A program made the translations under genes and the position numbers. This document shows, in pieces, positions 34,828 to 43,906 of a stretch of DNA of 64,000 nucleotides. Numbering within the stretch: position 1 is the first letter of the stretch; every line of letters begins with the position of its first letter. This DNA is from Seonamhaeicola algicola (GTDB lineage Bacteria; Bacteroidota; Bacteroidia; Flavobacteriales; Flavobacteriaceae): assembly GCF_007997385.1 (NCBI RefSeq), contig NZ_VOSC01000033.1, forward strand, positions 248,775 through 312,774, in the 5' to 3' direction. The notes under the pieces are model-generated. The model was not told where the DNA came from and searched no databases. It worked only from the letters and a program-made list of their open reading frames with translations.

Positions 34828-36108
34828 ATGAAATTACGTAAAGAAATGTATTTTAGCAACAAACAAATAATATTGGGTTTTCTTTATAACATTGGTATCA
34901 GTTTAGCGGGGTTTGCCTTAAAATGTTTAACACCTTTTAATGATAAAATTAAACTTGGTGTAAACGGCCGCAAACAAACTTTTAATGTGCTTAAAACACA
35001 TTTAAATAATGAAGATAAAACACTTTGGTTTCATTGCGCTTCATTGGGCGAATATGAACAGGGTCTTCCGGTTTTTAAAGAACTTAGAAACTACCATAAA
35101 AATCACAAAATTGTACTAAGTTTTTTTTCACCATCGGGTTATGAAATTAGAAAAAATACACCTGTTGCTGATGTTGTTGTGTATTTACCCTTAGATACTC
35201 TTAAAAACGCATCAAAATTTATAAATATGGTTAAACCTGAATTAACCATTTTTGTAAAGTATGATATTTGGCCTAATATTTTAAACACCTTAAAAGAAAA
35301 GCAGTTAAAGGCTATTTTAATATCGGCTAATTTTAGGGCTAATCAGTCTTATTTTAAATTTTATGGTAAAAAATTAAAAAATGCGCTTTTTGCTTTTGAC
35401 CATATATTTACACAAAACGAAACTTCAAAAAAACTACTAAACTCAATAAACTACAAAAATGTTACTGTTACTGGCGATACTCGTTTTGATAGAGTTTACA
35501 GCCAATTACAGCAAAATAATACACTCAACTTTATTGAAACTTTTAAAAACAATCAATTGTGTGTAGTTGCTGGTAGCACTTGGCCTGAAGACGAAGCGCT
35601 TTTAATTGATTTTATAAATAATACCGAGCACAAAAACGTAAAATTTATAATTGCGCCTCACAATATAAAGGCAAACCAAATAAACAACTTAAAAGAACAG
35701 TTACACCCAAAAACTGTTTTATTTACTGAAAAAGAAAATAGCAATTTACCCAATGCTCAAGTGTTTATTATAAACACCATAGGTATATTAAGCAAAATTT
35801 ACAACTATGCAAATATAGCTTATGTTGGAGGCGCTATGGGCAATACAGGCTTACACAATACATTAGAACCTGCCGTTTTTGGAGTACCTATTATTATTGG
35901 TAAAAATTATGATAAATTCCCCGAAGCAGCTGATATGATTAATTTTGGAGGCATGTTTTCTATTGCTAACAATCAAGAATTATCTGAAATTTTAAGCAAG
36001 CTCATTACTAAAAGTGACTTTTGTAATAAAGCGGGGTCTAAAAATTTAAACTATATAAAAAATAATAAGGGAGCCGTAATCCAAATTCTTAGTTATTTAC
36101 GTATATAG
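34828..36108 (+). CDS. waaA: 3-deoxy-D-manno-octulosonic acid (Kdo) transferase
   Basis: Inner-membrane glycosyltransferase that adds Kdo to lipid A precursors. LWFHCASLGEYEQGLPVFKE near residues 65-84 contains the conserved Ser and base Glu of WaaA. The N-terminal hydrophobic helix (IILGFLYNIGISLAGFALKC) anchors it. SFFSPSGYE, GDTRFDRVY and the C-terminal VGGAMGNTGLHNTLEPA are typical. At 426 residues it has the family length. It is divergent from the sugar aminotransferase gene, consistent with a small envelope-glycan locus. Confidence 0.93.
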   Translation: MKLRKEMYFSNKQIILGFLYNIGISLAGFALKCLTPFNDKIKLGVNGRKQTFNVLKTHLNNEDKTLWFHCASLGEYEQGLPVFKELRNYHKNHKIVLSFFSPSGYEIRKNTPVADVVVYLPLDTLKNASKFINMVKPELTIFVKYDIWPNILNTLKEKQLKAILISANFRANQSYFKFYGKKLKNALFAFDHIFTQNETSKKLLNSINYKNVTVTGDTRFDRVYSQLQQNNTLNFIETFKNNQLCVVAGSTWPEDEALLIDFINNTEHKNVKFIIAPHNIKANQINNLKEQLHPKTVLFTEKENSNLPNAQVFIINTIGILSKIYNYANIAYVGGAMGNTGLHNTLEPAVFGVPIIIGKNYDKFPEAADMINFGGMFSIANNQELSEILSKLITKSDFCNKAGSKNLNYIKNNKGAVIQILSYLRI

Positions 36109-36165
36109 TTAAATAAATTTCTATATTTGATAGAAGAATCTTAATTAACACTAAAACGAAAAATC

Positions 36166-36486
36166 ATGAAAAAATTAATTTTAAGCACTGTTGTTTTATT
36201 AGCTTTAGCTTTATCATTTACTTCTTGTAGAGATACAAAAAAAGCTGAAGATGCACAAGAATCTGTTGAGCAAGCTGTAGAAGATGCAACTGAAGCTGTT
36301 GAAGAAACTGCTGAAGACGCTGCTAACGCCGCTGAAGAAGCTGCTGATTCTGTAAAAGAAGCCGCTGAAGATGCTGTAGACGCTGCTGGTGAAGCTGTAA
36401 ACGATGCTGCTGATGCTGCAGGTGAAGCCGTAGACAACGCTGCAAATGCAACTAAAGATAAAATTAAAGAAGTTTCTGGTCACTAA
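36166..36486 (+). CDS. Small Ala/Glu/Asp-rich helical lipoprotein
   Basis: A 106-residue protein. The signal sequence ends in the lipobox SFTSC (Cys near residue 21). The mature part is almost entirely Ala, Glu, Asp and Val with an approximately 11-residue periodicity (AAEEAADSVKE, AAEDAVDAAGE, AVNDAADAAGE, AVDNAANATKD), expected to form one long amphipathic helix or coiled coil. The layout recalls LEA-like or apolipoprotein-like helices. The function is unknown. Its biased repeats create long false open frames on the other strand. A terminator follows. Confidence 0.85.
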   Translation: MKKLILSTVVLLALALSFTSCRDTKKAEDAQESVEQAVEDATEAVEETAEDAANAAEEAADSVKEAAEDAVDAAGEAVNDAADAAGEAVDNAANATKDKIKEVSGH

Positions 36487-36510
36487 TTAATAGCAGACCA
36501 TATAATATTG

Positions 36511-36536
36511 AAAAAGCAGCCTATGGCTGCTTTTTT
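36511..36536. terminator. Bidirectional terminator after the helical lipoprotein
   Basis: AAAAAGCAGCC (36511-36521) pairs with GGCTGC and the following T-run around a three-base loop. It lies between convergent genes. The same core stem, GCAGCC/GGCTGC, recurs at 41300-41315. Confidence 0.88.
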
Positions 36537-36542
36537 ATTTTA

Positions 36543-37823
36543 TCACTTAAAACTATTAATATATTTTTTGTTAGTTTTTAAATCTTTTAAGCGTAAATTA
36601 TCTAGCATACCTGAGCCTTTAAAAATAATTTCAAGCCCAACAATATTTCCGTTTGGTTTGGTATAAGACCCTTCAAAAATTTTATTTCGATTTATATAAA
36701 CTTGAGCAAACCTGTTATTGGTTTTAATTTTTAAATAATTCCAAGTGTTGAGGTTAAATTTAAATGCCGATAAATCTTTATTTACGCCACTTAAAACAGT
36801 TTCTCCAATTTTCATTCCAGAAAATTGCGAACAACCATTTTCCATGAGCTTAATATTATTTGTTTCGTTTTCACAAATAATTCTAATAATAAAATCAAAA
36901 CATGTTATGCCTCCTAAATCTTCAGAGTTTTTAAATTTTGCATTAAGTTCAAAATTATCGCCATCAATATTAAACTCATTATAAAACCTATTGCTTAAAT
37001 AATATACTTGGTTTGTGTTAAACCCTACAGAATCTAAATACCTAGGTGCGTAATAAAGGTTATTTAACATGGCCGATTTTGGTATTTTATTATCTAACCA
37101 ATAATCTCCAATTGCAATTTCAGGATTAAAAAAACTTTCCCAACCATCAGATTTAGCAAGAACTTTCTTTTTTACTACGTTTTTTCCTTCACTTTTTAAT
37201 TTTATGACATATTGTCCTGGGATTTGATAAGTAAAGTTTCGCATAAATTCGTTTTTATCAAGCAAAACTGTTTGATTACCTTTTATAGGATGATTGAAAC
37301 CAAAATCAATAAAAGTGCTATCAAACTTCACATCCTTCAAATTATAATTTACAGATACTGTATACGGTACAATACCCACAGAATCTGCCAATGAAAATTT
37401 AAAAAAGGTGTCTTTTAGTGGTTTATTTTTGTTATTGCCAAACAAAAAAACACCCAACAAAACAATTAAAACACCAACAATTACAAGCACTAAAGGTTTT
37501 TGTAATTTATGTTTACTTTTTAGCTTTGTTGTTGTTACTTGCTTTTCTTTTTTTATTGAAAACACAAACGCTTCCCAATCACTATACTCTAAAAATTTAG
37601 CCAGTGCATCTTTAGTTGCTTGCTGCGGATTGTAATACTTTTTATATTTAATTTTTCCGAAAAGGCGCTTTAAGGTATGTGAACTTATTGAAATATTTGC
37701 CTTTTGGGTTATAATTTCAGAAAGCTTAATAAAGTCTGATTCTTTCCATGCTGCTGATGGTTTCCAACCTAAACTTTCTTCTATTTTTTCTAGACAATAT
37801 TTAAGATACTCCTGCTCTATCAT
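36543..37823 (-). CDS. Membrane-spanning protein with N-terminal HTH-like domain and extracytoplasmic sensor region
   Basis: Possible one-component membrane regulator of 426 residues. Residues 1-85 (DFIKLSEIITQKANISISSH, TLKRLFGKIKYKKYYNPQQA, TKDALAKFLEYSDWEAFVF) resemble a helical N-terminal domain common in Bacteroidota that looks like a DNA-binding module. A single transmembrane helix follows (PLVLVIVGVLIVLLGVFLFG, about 103-123). Outside are a PKD-like region (DSVGIVPYTVSVNYNL) and a C-terminal jelly-roll/LamG-like region (NTWNYLKIKTNNRFAQVYIN). It is divergent from the DUF5107-TPR gene with a 124-base gap, so that gene is the likely target. DNA binding is inferred, not shown. Confidence 0.6.
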   Translation of the reverse strand: MIEQEYLKYCLEKIEESLGWKPSAAWKESDFIKLSEIITQKANISISSHTLKRLFGKIKYKKYYNPQQATKDALAKFLEYSDWEAFVFSIKKEKQVTTTKLKSKHKLQKPLVLVIVGVLIVLLGVFLFGNNKNKPLKDTFFKFSLADSVGIVPYTVSVNYNLKDVKFDSTFIDFGFNHPIKGNQTVLLDKNEFMRNFTYQIPGQYVIKLKSEGKNVVKKKVLAKSDGWESFFNPEIAIGDYWLDNKIPKSAMLNNLYYAPRYLDSVGFNTNQVYYLSNRFYNEFNIDGDNFELNAKFKNSEDLGGITCFDFIIRIICENETNNIKLMENGCSQFSGMKIGETVLSGVNKDLSAFKFNLNTWNYLKIKTNNRFAQVYINRNKIFEGSYTKPNGNIVGLEIIFKGSGMLDNLRLKDLKTNKKYINSFK

Positions 37824-37947
37824 GTATTATATGCAAACTTTGTACACATTTTGCACAGCAATTTAATGCATTATTTATAAATATCAAGCTAATTTAATAA
37901 TCACTTTTTTTAAGAAACACCAACAAAAACCACTAAACTAAAAAAAC

Positions 37948-40900
37948 ATGAAACTGTATAATGCTATACAAATAAAAGTACTGGCTGCTTTTATTTTTCT
38001 TTTGAATGTAAGTGTAAGTGCCCAAGTAAAAATTTATGAAGGCACTGAAATAATACCAACTTACAAAACAGGCAACAATTTAAAAAGTCCTATTTTTTAT
38101 ACAGGCCGTGGCGTACAAGGTGCCGAAGGGCATGTTTACCCATACCCTGCACAAACCAATTTAACCAGAACGCTTGTAGATGAAACTTACAACATGGTGT
38201 ACTTAGAAAATGAGTATGTTAAAGTTAAAGTGTTGCCTGCTTTTGGTGGGCGACTTTTTTCAGCTATTGACAAAACTAATGGGCATGAATTATTTCACAC
38301 AAACAGTGTTATAAAACCCGATTTAATTGGCACTCTAGGTGCATGGGTTTCTGGTGGTATTGAATGGTGCTTTCCGCATCATCACAGAACTACAACTATG
38401 CTTCCAAGTGATTACAGATTGGTAAAAAATGATGATGGTAGTGCAACTATTTGGATTGGTGAAACCGAAAAAACTATTAGAGCACGCGGTATAGTAGGCA
38501 TGACATTACACCCAGGAAAATCATATATTGAAGTTGACTACAAGCTTAATAACACCAGTACCAAAACACAAGCTTTTTTATTTTGGGCTAATGTTGCCAT
38601 TACTGCAAATGATAACTTTAGAACTTTTTGGCCTCCTAGCCAAGAAATTGGGGTTTTTCATAATAATAGTAGTTTTATAAAGTGGCCCTTAGCTAATGAA
38701 ACTAATGATTACGGAAGAACTAGTTATAAAGAAGGTGTAGATTTAACTTGGTGGAAAAATCACCCTAATCCTGTATCATTTTTTATGTGGGATATAAAAG
38801 AAGGTTTTATTGGTGGTTATGATTATGGTGTTAAAGCAGGTACCGTTCATGTAGGCAATCCTTATAAAAATAACGCCTCAAAACTTTGGCAATTTGGCCC
38901 TGGCTTACAAGGACAAAACGCTAGAAGAAAGTTAACCGATGACGGTAAAGCATATGTTGAATTAATGACTGGCACGTTCTCTAACAATCAACCAGATTAT
39001 AGCTGGAATATGCCACATGCCGTAAAAGACGCCAAAAACTACTGGTATGCTATTAGAGGTTTAGAGGTTGTTAAAAACTCAAACATTGAAGCTTCAGTAA
39101 CACTTCAAAAAAGAAACAATAAACAGGTGTTTTTTGGTTTTAACACTACTAAAAATCATGATAACGCCAAATATATTTTAAAATATAACTCTGAAATCAT
39201 TTCTGAAAAACTTATAAATATTAATCCTGCTAAACCATTTACTTCAACATATAAATTTAAAAAGGATATTGATGAGTATAAACTAGAAATTACATTACTT
39301 GATGGCAACGGTAAAACACTTATTTCATATACACCACACAGACCTTTAAATCCTGACTTACCAAAACCTCAAGAAAAGGTAAAAAAACCAGAAGCTATAG
39401 AAACTGTTGAAGACCTTTACTTAACTGGTAGATTTGTAGACCAATTTAACAGACCCGGCATGAATGCAGATGATTATTATTTGGCTGCTCTTAAAAAATC
39501 GCCCACAGATTACAGAACAAACATAGCATTAGGTATTCGTCGCATTACTCAAACAAGATACAAAGAAGGATTAGCATACCTTGAAACAGCTTCAAAAAAA
39601 CTAAACATTAAATACTACCAACCTAAGGAAGGTGAAATTTATTACTACAAAGGTTTAGCTTACAGGTATTTGGGAGAAACCGATAAGGCTTATGCTAATT
39701 TTGCACGAGCCACTTGGTACTACCAATGGTTTGCCGCTGCAAATTACCAACTTGCACAACTAGAAAGCACTGCTGGAAATTACAATAAAGCATTACAATA
39801 CATTAAAGATGCTTATTCTACAAACACAAGAGATGGCAGAATTAACATACTTTACAGCGCTTTACTTAGGCAAACAAACAATACGGAAAAAGCAAAAACA
39901 TTAATAAATGATATTTTAGAATATGACCCTTTAAATTTTTCTGCTCTATATGAAAAAAGTCAACTAAACAATTCCCACCCCTTAAAAAATTGGCATAAAA
40001 ACATGCAAGATTTAGATAATAACTATCTTGAAATTGCTACAAATTACATGAATGCCGGTTTATATAATGATGGCATACAACTACTTTCTTCATTAAAAGA
40101 AGTTAAAAACCCACTAATACACTATTATCTTTCATGGTTTTACAATAAAAATGGAAACAATGAAAATGCATACAAACATATTGAACTATCAAAAAAAATT
40201 AGTGTAGATTATTGTTTCCCATACAGAGAAGAATCTGAAGTTGTTTTAAAATATATAATTAGTGAAGATACCAATAACGCTACAGCCCATTACTTATTAG
40301 GAAATTTACTTTACAACACAAGAAAAGAAGAAGCCATAAACGCCTGGAAAAAAGCTGTAACGTTTGATGAAAATTTTGCCATGGCCCACAGAAACCTAGC
40401 TTTTAGTGCTTATTACCATGAAAAAAATATAGAAAAAGCCATAAACACCATTAGTAAAGCTATTACTATTAATAACAAAATACCGCTGTGGTTTTCAGAA
40501 TTATCAAAGTATTTTGATGTTTCAAAAAGCAACTATAAAAAATGCTTAGCCATTTTAGAAAAAAATATTGAAACGGTTAAAAAAGATGTACAAGCACCTA
40601 AAACACTTGTTGCGCTTTACAATTTAGATGGAAATTATGATGCCGCACTTGCGTTTTTAAAATCACACCAGTTTAGAACTTGGGAAGGCGGAAGAGACAT
40701 TTATTGGCATTACGTTGATGCCAACGTTTTAAAAGCTTTACAACTAACAAAAAACAAAAAATACACTGAAGCTTTATTACACTTAGATGCTGCTATGCTA
40801 TACCCTGAAAACTTAGAAGTTGGTAAACCTACACACGATGAAAAAAATGCTATGATACATTTTTTTAAAGGTGAAGTTTATAGCAAAATGAATGATGTTA

Positions 40901-41259
40901 AAAAAGCCAACGCTAGTTATACAAAAAGCACCCAATCCATTAATAATTGGCGTATGTATGACTTACTATATTTTCAAGCAGCAGCACACAAAAAGCTTGG
41001 AAACATTGAAAAAGCTAATGAATTATTTAATGATTTAATTGAAAAAGCCAAAGCCTACAGAGAAAAAGGCTCTGATAACACTTTAATTGCAGTTGAAGAA
41101 GGCGAAGCTACTAATAACAAATTTTTGTCGCACGCTTATTACCTAGAAGCTTTGGGCTACAAAGGCTTAGGTAATAAAACCGATTATGAGACATATTTAA
41201 ATAAAGCACTAAGCCAATACCAAAACAACCTTTGGGCAAACGCTTTTAAAAATTTATAG
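37948..41259 (+). CDS. Exported DUF5107 protein with tetratricopeptide repeats
   Basis: A 1103-residue protein with a signal peptide (LAAFIFLLNVSVSAQ). Residues 40-340 form the DUF5107 domain, a mutarotase-like beta supersandwich expected to bind carbohydrate (YLENEYVKVKVLPAFGGRLF, SGGIEWCFPHHH, FGPGLQGQNARRK). From about residue 480 to the end are many TPR units, for example EIYYYKGLAYRYLGETDKAY and AHYLLGNLLYNTRKEEAINA. The His/Glu-rich IEWCFPHHHR is a candidate active or binding site. It stands between core genes and the carbohydrate region and is divergent from the membrane regulator; an enzymatic role is possible but unproven. Confidence 0.85.
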   Translation: MKLYNAIQIKVLAAFIFLLNVSVSAQVKIYEGTEIIPTYKTGNNLKSPIFYTGRGVQGAEGHVYPYPAQTNLTRTLVDETYNMVYLENEYVKVKVLPAFGGRLFSAIDKTNGHELFHTNSVIKPDLIGTLGAWVSGGIEWCFPHHHRTTTMLPSDYRLVKNDDGSATIWIGETEKTIRARGIVGMTLHPGKSYIEVDYKLNNTSTKTQAFLFWANVAITANDNFRTFWPPSQEIGVFHNNSSFIKWPLANETNDYGRTSYKEGVDLTWWKNHPNPVSFFMWDIKEGFIGGYDYGVKAGTVHVGNPYKNNASKLWQFGPGLQGQNARRKLTDDGKAYVELMTGTFSNNQPDYSWNMPHAVKDAKNYWYAIRGLEVVKNSNIEASVTLQKRNNKQVFFGFNTTKNHDNAKYILKYNSEIISEKLININPAKPFTSTYKFKKDIDEYKLEITLLDGNGKTLISYTPHRPLNPDLPKPQEKVKKPEAIETVEDLYLTGRFVDQFNRPGMNADDYYLAALKKSPTDYRTNIALGIRRITQTRYKEGLAYLETASKKLNIKYYQPKEGEIYYYKGLAYRYLGETDKAYANFARATWYYQWFAAANYQLAQLESTAGNYNKALQYIKDAYSTNTRDGRINILYSALLRQTNNTEKAKTLINDILEYDPLNFSALYEKSQLNNSHPLKNWHKNMQDLDNNYLEIATNYMNAGLYNDGIQLLSSLKEVKNPLIHYYLSWFYNKNGNNENAYKHIELSKKISVDYCFPYREESEVVLKYIISEDTNNATAHYLLGNLLYNTRKEEAINAWKKAVTFDENFAMAHRNLAFSAYYHEKNIEKAINTISKAITINNKIPLWFSELSKYFDVSKSNYKKCLAILEKNIETVKKDVQAPKTLVALYNLDGNYDAALAFLKSHQFRTWEGGRDIYWHYVDANVLKALQLTKNKKYTEALLHLDAAMLYPENLEVGKPTHDEKNAMIHFFKGEVYSKMNDVKKANASYTKSTQSINNWRMYDLLYFQAAAHKKLGNIEKANELFNDLIEKAKAYREKGSDNTLIAVEEGEATNNKFLSHAYYLEALGYKGLGNKTDYETYLNKALSQYQNNLWANAFKNL

Positions 41260-41293
41260 TTAGTTTTAATTTTCTATTTTTATGTTAGTAAGT

Positions 41294-41323
41294 AAAAAAG
41301 CAGCCAAAAGGCTGCTTTTTTTT
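41294..41323. terminator. Bidirectional terminator between the DUF5107 gene and the sugar operon
   Basis: AAAAAAGCAGCC (41294-41305) pairs with GGCTGCTTTTTT (41310-41321) around AAAA. It ends the DUF5107 gene on the plus strand and the seven-gene operon on the minus strand. Confidence 0.92.
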
Positions 41324-41343
41324 ATACGTTAAAATACTAGCTT

Positions 41344-41688
41344 TTAAACTAATTGAAAAACTTTTTCAAGTTCAATCCATTTTTCACCTGGTTTAGCCCA
41401 TGGTAGTTCTTGTTGGTAATTCCACATAAGTTTTTCCCATTCTTGCACCTTAGGGTTATTAGCATCCATTTGGGCCTTTTTAGCAGGGTTAAACGTTTCA
41501 TCAACCTCCATAATCATAAACATACGGTTACCTGTTAAATAAATCTGCATATCAACAATACCAGCATCCTTAATACTTTTAGTAATCTCGGGCCATGCAT
41601 TACCTGCTGCATGGTATTCTTTATATTCTTCAATTAGTTTTGGGTTATCCTTTAAATCGCAAGAATAACAATATCTTTTTGTACTCAT
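41344..41688 (-). CDS. RhaM-family sugar mutarotase (L-rhamnose/L-fucose type)
   Basis: Interconverts alpha and beta anomers of a free sugar so the next enzyme can use it. The 114-residue protein matches the small RhaM (DUF718) family: KRYCYSCDLKDNPKLIEEYKE, YHAAGNAWPEI, IYLTGNRMFMIMEV. It is the last gene of the operon, three bases after the FucP-type permease. Family members act on L-rhamnose or L-fucose; with the neighbouring enzymes, L-galactose or L-fucose is the likely substrate here. Confidence 0.85.
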   Translation of the reverse strand: MSTKRYCYSCDLKDNPKLIEEYKEYHAAGNAWPEITKSIKDAGIVDMQIYLTGNRMFMIMEVDETFNPAKKAQMDANNPKVQEWEKLMWNYQQELPWAKPGEKWIELEKVFQLV

Positions 41689-41691
41689 TTT

Positions 41692-43017
41692 TTAGTTTTT
41701 TAAATTTCTTTTGTAACTAGCGTAACCATATAATGCAACTACAGCTAAACATATTAGAGGTAAAATAAACGAAAAGTTAACCTCTGGTATAAAACCTAAT
41801 ACTTGTACATCGGCAAAACCATCACCACCCCAATCTAAAATAGCACCTTGCGCCACTGGCATTAAAGCCCCACCAACAATGGCCATAACTAATCCAGCAG
41901 AACCAATTTTAGCTTCGTCACCCATATCTTTTAGGGCAATACCGTAAATGGTTGGGAACATAATAGACATAAATACTGAAATACCAACTAAAGATAGTAA
42001 CCCTGCAATGCCTGGTAATAATATGGCGCCTGCACACATTACAACACCACCAACACCAAATAGCATTAATAGTCTTGATGGGTTTATTTTTTTCATTAAA
42101 GCTGTACCAATCCAACGGCCACATAAAAATGAAATCATAGCAGCTATGTTAAAGTATGTTGCCGTATACTCAGTACCGTTGGTAATATTTAAATTATCTA
42201 CATATTGAAAAATATAGGTCCAACACATAATTTGTGCACCCACGTAAAATGCCTGACTTAAAACACCTTGTAAATAATTTTTGTTAGCAAATAATTTTTT
42301 GAAAGATTCAGACAAAGACATTTTATCCTCCTCAGCCGTTTTAGGCATTTTTGTAGCTATAATAATTCCCATAATAACTAATACTAAAACACCTAAAGCT
42401 ATATATGGCACACTAATAACGCCCAAATCATTTTCTCTAATAGCAGCTAATTCTTCCGAAGATAATGCGTTATAAGCCTCAGCTGTATAATCATCTGAAC
42501 GTAATGCGCCAATTACAAAAACCTGCGCTATTATCATTCCTGTTAATGAGCCTATTGGGTTAAAGGCCTGAGCTAAATTTAAACGTTGTGTAGCTGTTTC
42601 TTTATCACCTAACGCTAAAATTAATGGATTTGACGTGGTTTCTAAAAAAGCCAAACCACAAGTAATAACCCATAATGAAATTAAAAAGTAGTTAAACTCT
42701 TCATTTGCTGCTGCAGGATAAAACAAAAACGCTCCAATTGCATATAAACACAGCCCTAAAATAATACCCGATTTATAACTGTATTTTCTAATAAAAAGTG
42801 CTGCTGGTAATGCCATAAAAAAGTACCCAAAATAGAATGCAAATTGTACTAATGATGCTTGTACATTTGATAGCTCTGGCATAACTTTTTTAAATGCCGA
42901 TACCATAGGGTTAGTTAAATCGTTGGCAATTCCCCAAAGGGCAAATAACGATGTTATAATTATAAAAGGAAACAACAACTCCTTTTTAACAACTGGTATT
43001 TTTTTTAGTTTATTCAT
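41692..43017 (-). CDS. FucP-family sugar/H+ symporter (MFS)
   Basis: Inner-membrane importer of a free sugar. The 441-residue protein has about twelve hydrophobic helices and strong FucP features: LFALWGIANDLTNPM near the start, VQASLVQFAFYFGYFFMALP, ETTSNPLILALG and LNLAQAFNPIGSL. E. coli FucP carries L-fucose and also accepts L-galactose and D-arabinose, which fits the pathway proposed here. It is separated from the SDR gene by 94 bases that contain a strong hairpin, so its expression may be reduced or driven separately; the mutarotase gene follows three bases later. Confidence 0.9.
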   Translation of the reverse strand: MNKLKKIPVVKKELLFPFIIITSLFALWGIANDLTNPMVSAFKKVMPELSNVQASLVQFAFYFGYFFMALPAALFIRKYSYKSGIILGLCLYAIGAFLFYPAAANEEFNYFLISLWVITCGLAFLETTSNPLILALGDKETATQRLNLAQAFNPIGSLTGMIIAQVFVIGALRSDDYTAEAYNALSSEELAAIRENDLGVISVPYIALGVLVLVIMGIIIATKMPKTAEEDKMSLSESFKKLFANKNYLQGVLSQAFYVGAQIMCWTYIFQYVDNLNITNGTEYTATYFNIAAMISFLCGRWIGTALMKKINPSRLLMLFGVGGVVMCAGAILLPGIAGLLSLVGISVFMSIMFPTIYGIALKDMGDEAKIGSAGLVMAIVGGALMPVAQGAILDWGGDGFADVQVLGFIPEVNFSFILPLICLAVVALYGYASYKRNLKN

Positions 43018-43055
43018 TTTTTAGTTTAATTAGTTAGAATTACTTGTTGCAAAAT

Positions 43056-43087
43056 AAAGAAGCCAAAAGATATATTTTGGCTTCTTT
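43056..43087 (-). terminator. 13-bp hairpin inside the sugar operon, between SDR and permease genes
   Basis: AAAGAAGCCAAAA (43056-43068) pairs exactly with TTTTGGCTTCTTT (43075-43087) around a 6-base loop. On the minus strand it follows the SDR stop by 25 bases and is followed by a T-rich stretch. It may be a partial terminator or an RNA-processing site. Confidence 0.65.
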
Positions 43088-43111
43088 GTCTTTTATTAGA
43101 CAACAAATGTT

Positions 43112-43903
43112 TTATTCGGTTAGTAAAGATCGGTCTAAATGTACGTAACCACCATCAACTGTGATGAACTGTCCTGTGGTGTGTGATGATTTTTCTGAAA
43201 TAGCAAATAAACACTGATCTGCAATTTCTTGTGGTGTTGTCATTCTATTTTCTAAAGGAATTTTTTTAACAATAGATTTTAGTTTTTCTTCACCATTTTC
43301 TAAAGTTTTAATCCATGCATCATAAGCTGGTGTCCAACTTTCGGCAATAATGATGGCGTTAGAACGGATACCTTCTTTTATTAAATCTACAGCCCATTCT
43401 CTTGTTAAACCTAAAACGCCACCTTTAGCTGCTGCGTAACCCGATGTGCCTCCTTGGCCGGTTAACGCTACTTTTGAGCCCACATTTAAGATGTTTCCTT
43501 TTACCTTTTTTATCATTGGTAAACAAAATTTGGTCATGGCAAAAAAGCTAACCATATTTAGCTTTAATGAATACATAAAGTCATCCATTGATGCATCTAA
43601 GCCTGCTCCATCATTAACTCCAACGTTATTAATTAAAGCATCTACTCTGCCATATTTTTCTTCAATTTTTTTTGCTGCAGCTTCAATTTGTGTATAATCT
43701 GATAAATCTGTTTTTATAAAAACACTATCAATACCTTTAGCTTGTAATGCTTCGGCATAGCCAAAACCTCTATCGTTTCTATCTACAATAACAGGTGTTG
43801 CACCTTCATTGGCTAAAGCTTGTACAATAGTTTCGCCAATGCTTCCTTTAATACCAGCTGCTCCTGTTACAACAACCACTTTATTTTTTAATCCTAAATC
43901 CAT
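43112..43903 (-). CDS. SDR-family sugar dehydrogenase (L-fucose/L-galactose 1-dehydrogenase type)
   Basis: Likely oxidises the sugar at C1 to its lactone with NAD(P)+. The 263-residue short-chain dehydrogenase has the nucleotide motif TGAAGIKGSIG at residues 14-24 and NNVGVNDGAG. The catalytic Ser is in NVGSKVALTGQGG and the YxxxK in GYAAAKGG. SHTTGQFITVDGGYVHLDRSL at the end is typical of Bacteroidota proteins I recall being called L-fucose dehydrogenases. It is not KduD-like. It sits three bases after the lactonase gene, which supports a C1-oxidation step followed by lactone opening. Confidence 0.8.
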   Translation of the reverse strand: MDLGLKNKVVVVTGAAGIKGSIGETIVQALANEGATPVIVDRNDRGFGYAEALQAKGIDSVFIKTDLSDYTQIEAAAKKIEEKYGRVDALINNVGVNDGAGLDASMDDFMYSLKLNMVSFFAMTKFCLPMIKKVKGNILNVGSKVALTGQGGTSGYAAAKGGVLGLTREWAVDLIKEGIRSNAIIIAESWTPAYDAWIKTLENGEEKLKSIVKKIPLENRMTTPQEIADQCLFAISEKSSHTTGQFITVDGGYVHLDRSLLTE

Positions 43904-43906
43904 ATT

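Noticed and set aside
36141-36483. Two Ser/Ala- and Phe/Ser-rich minus-strand open frames
   Set aside because: They are produced by the repeated GCT/GAA codons of the helical lipoprotein on the other strand.
43112-43903. The SDR as KduD, partner of KduI
   Set aside because: Its N-terminal and C-terminal motifs match fucose-dehydrogenase-type SDRs, it lies in the other operon, and KduD-specific stretches are not seen.
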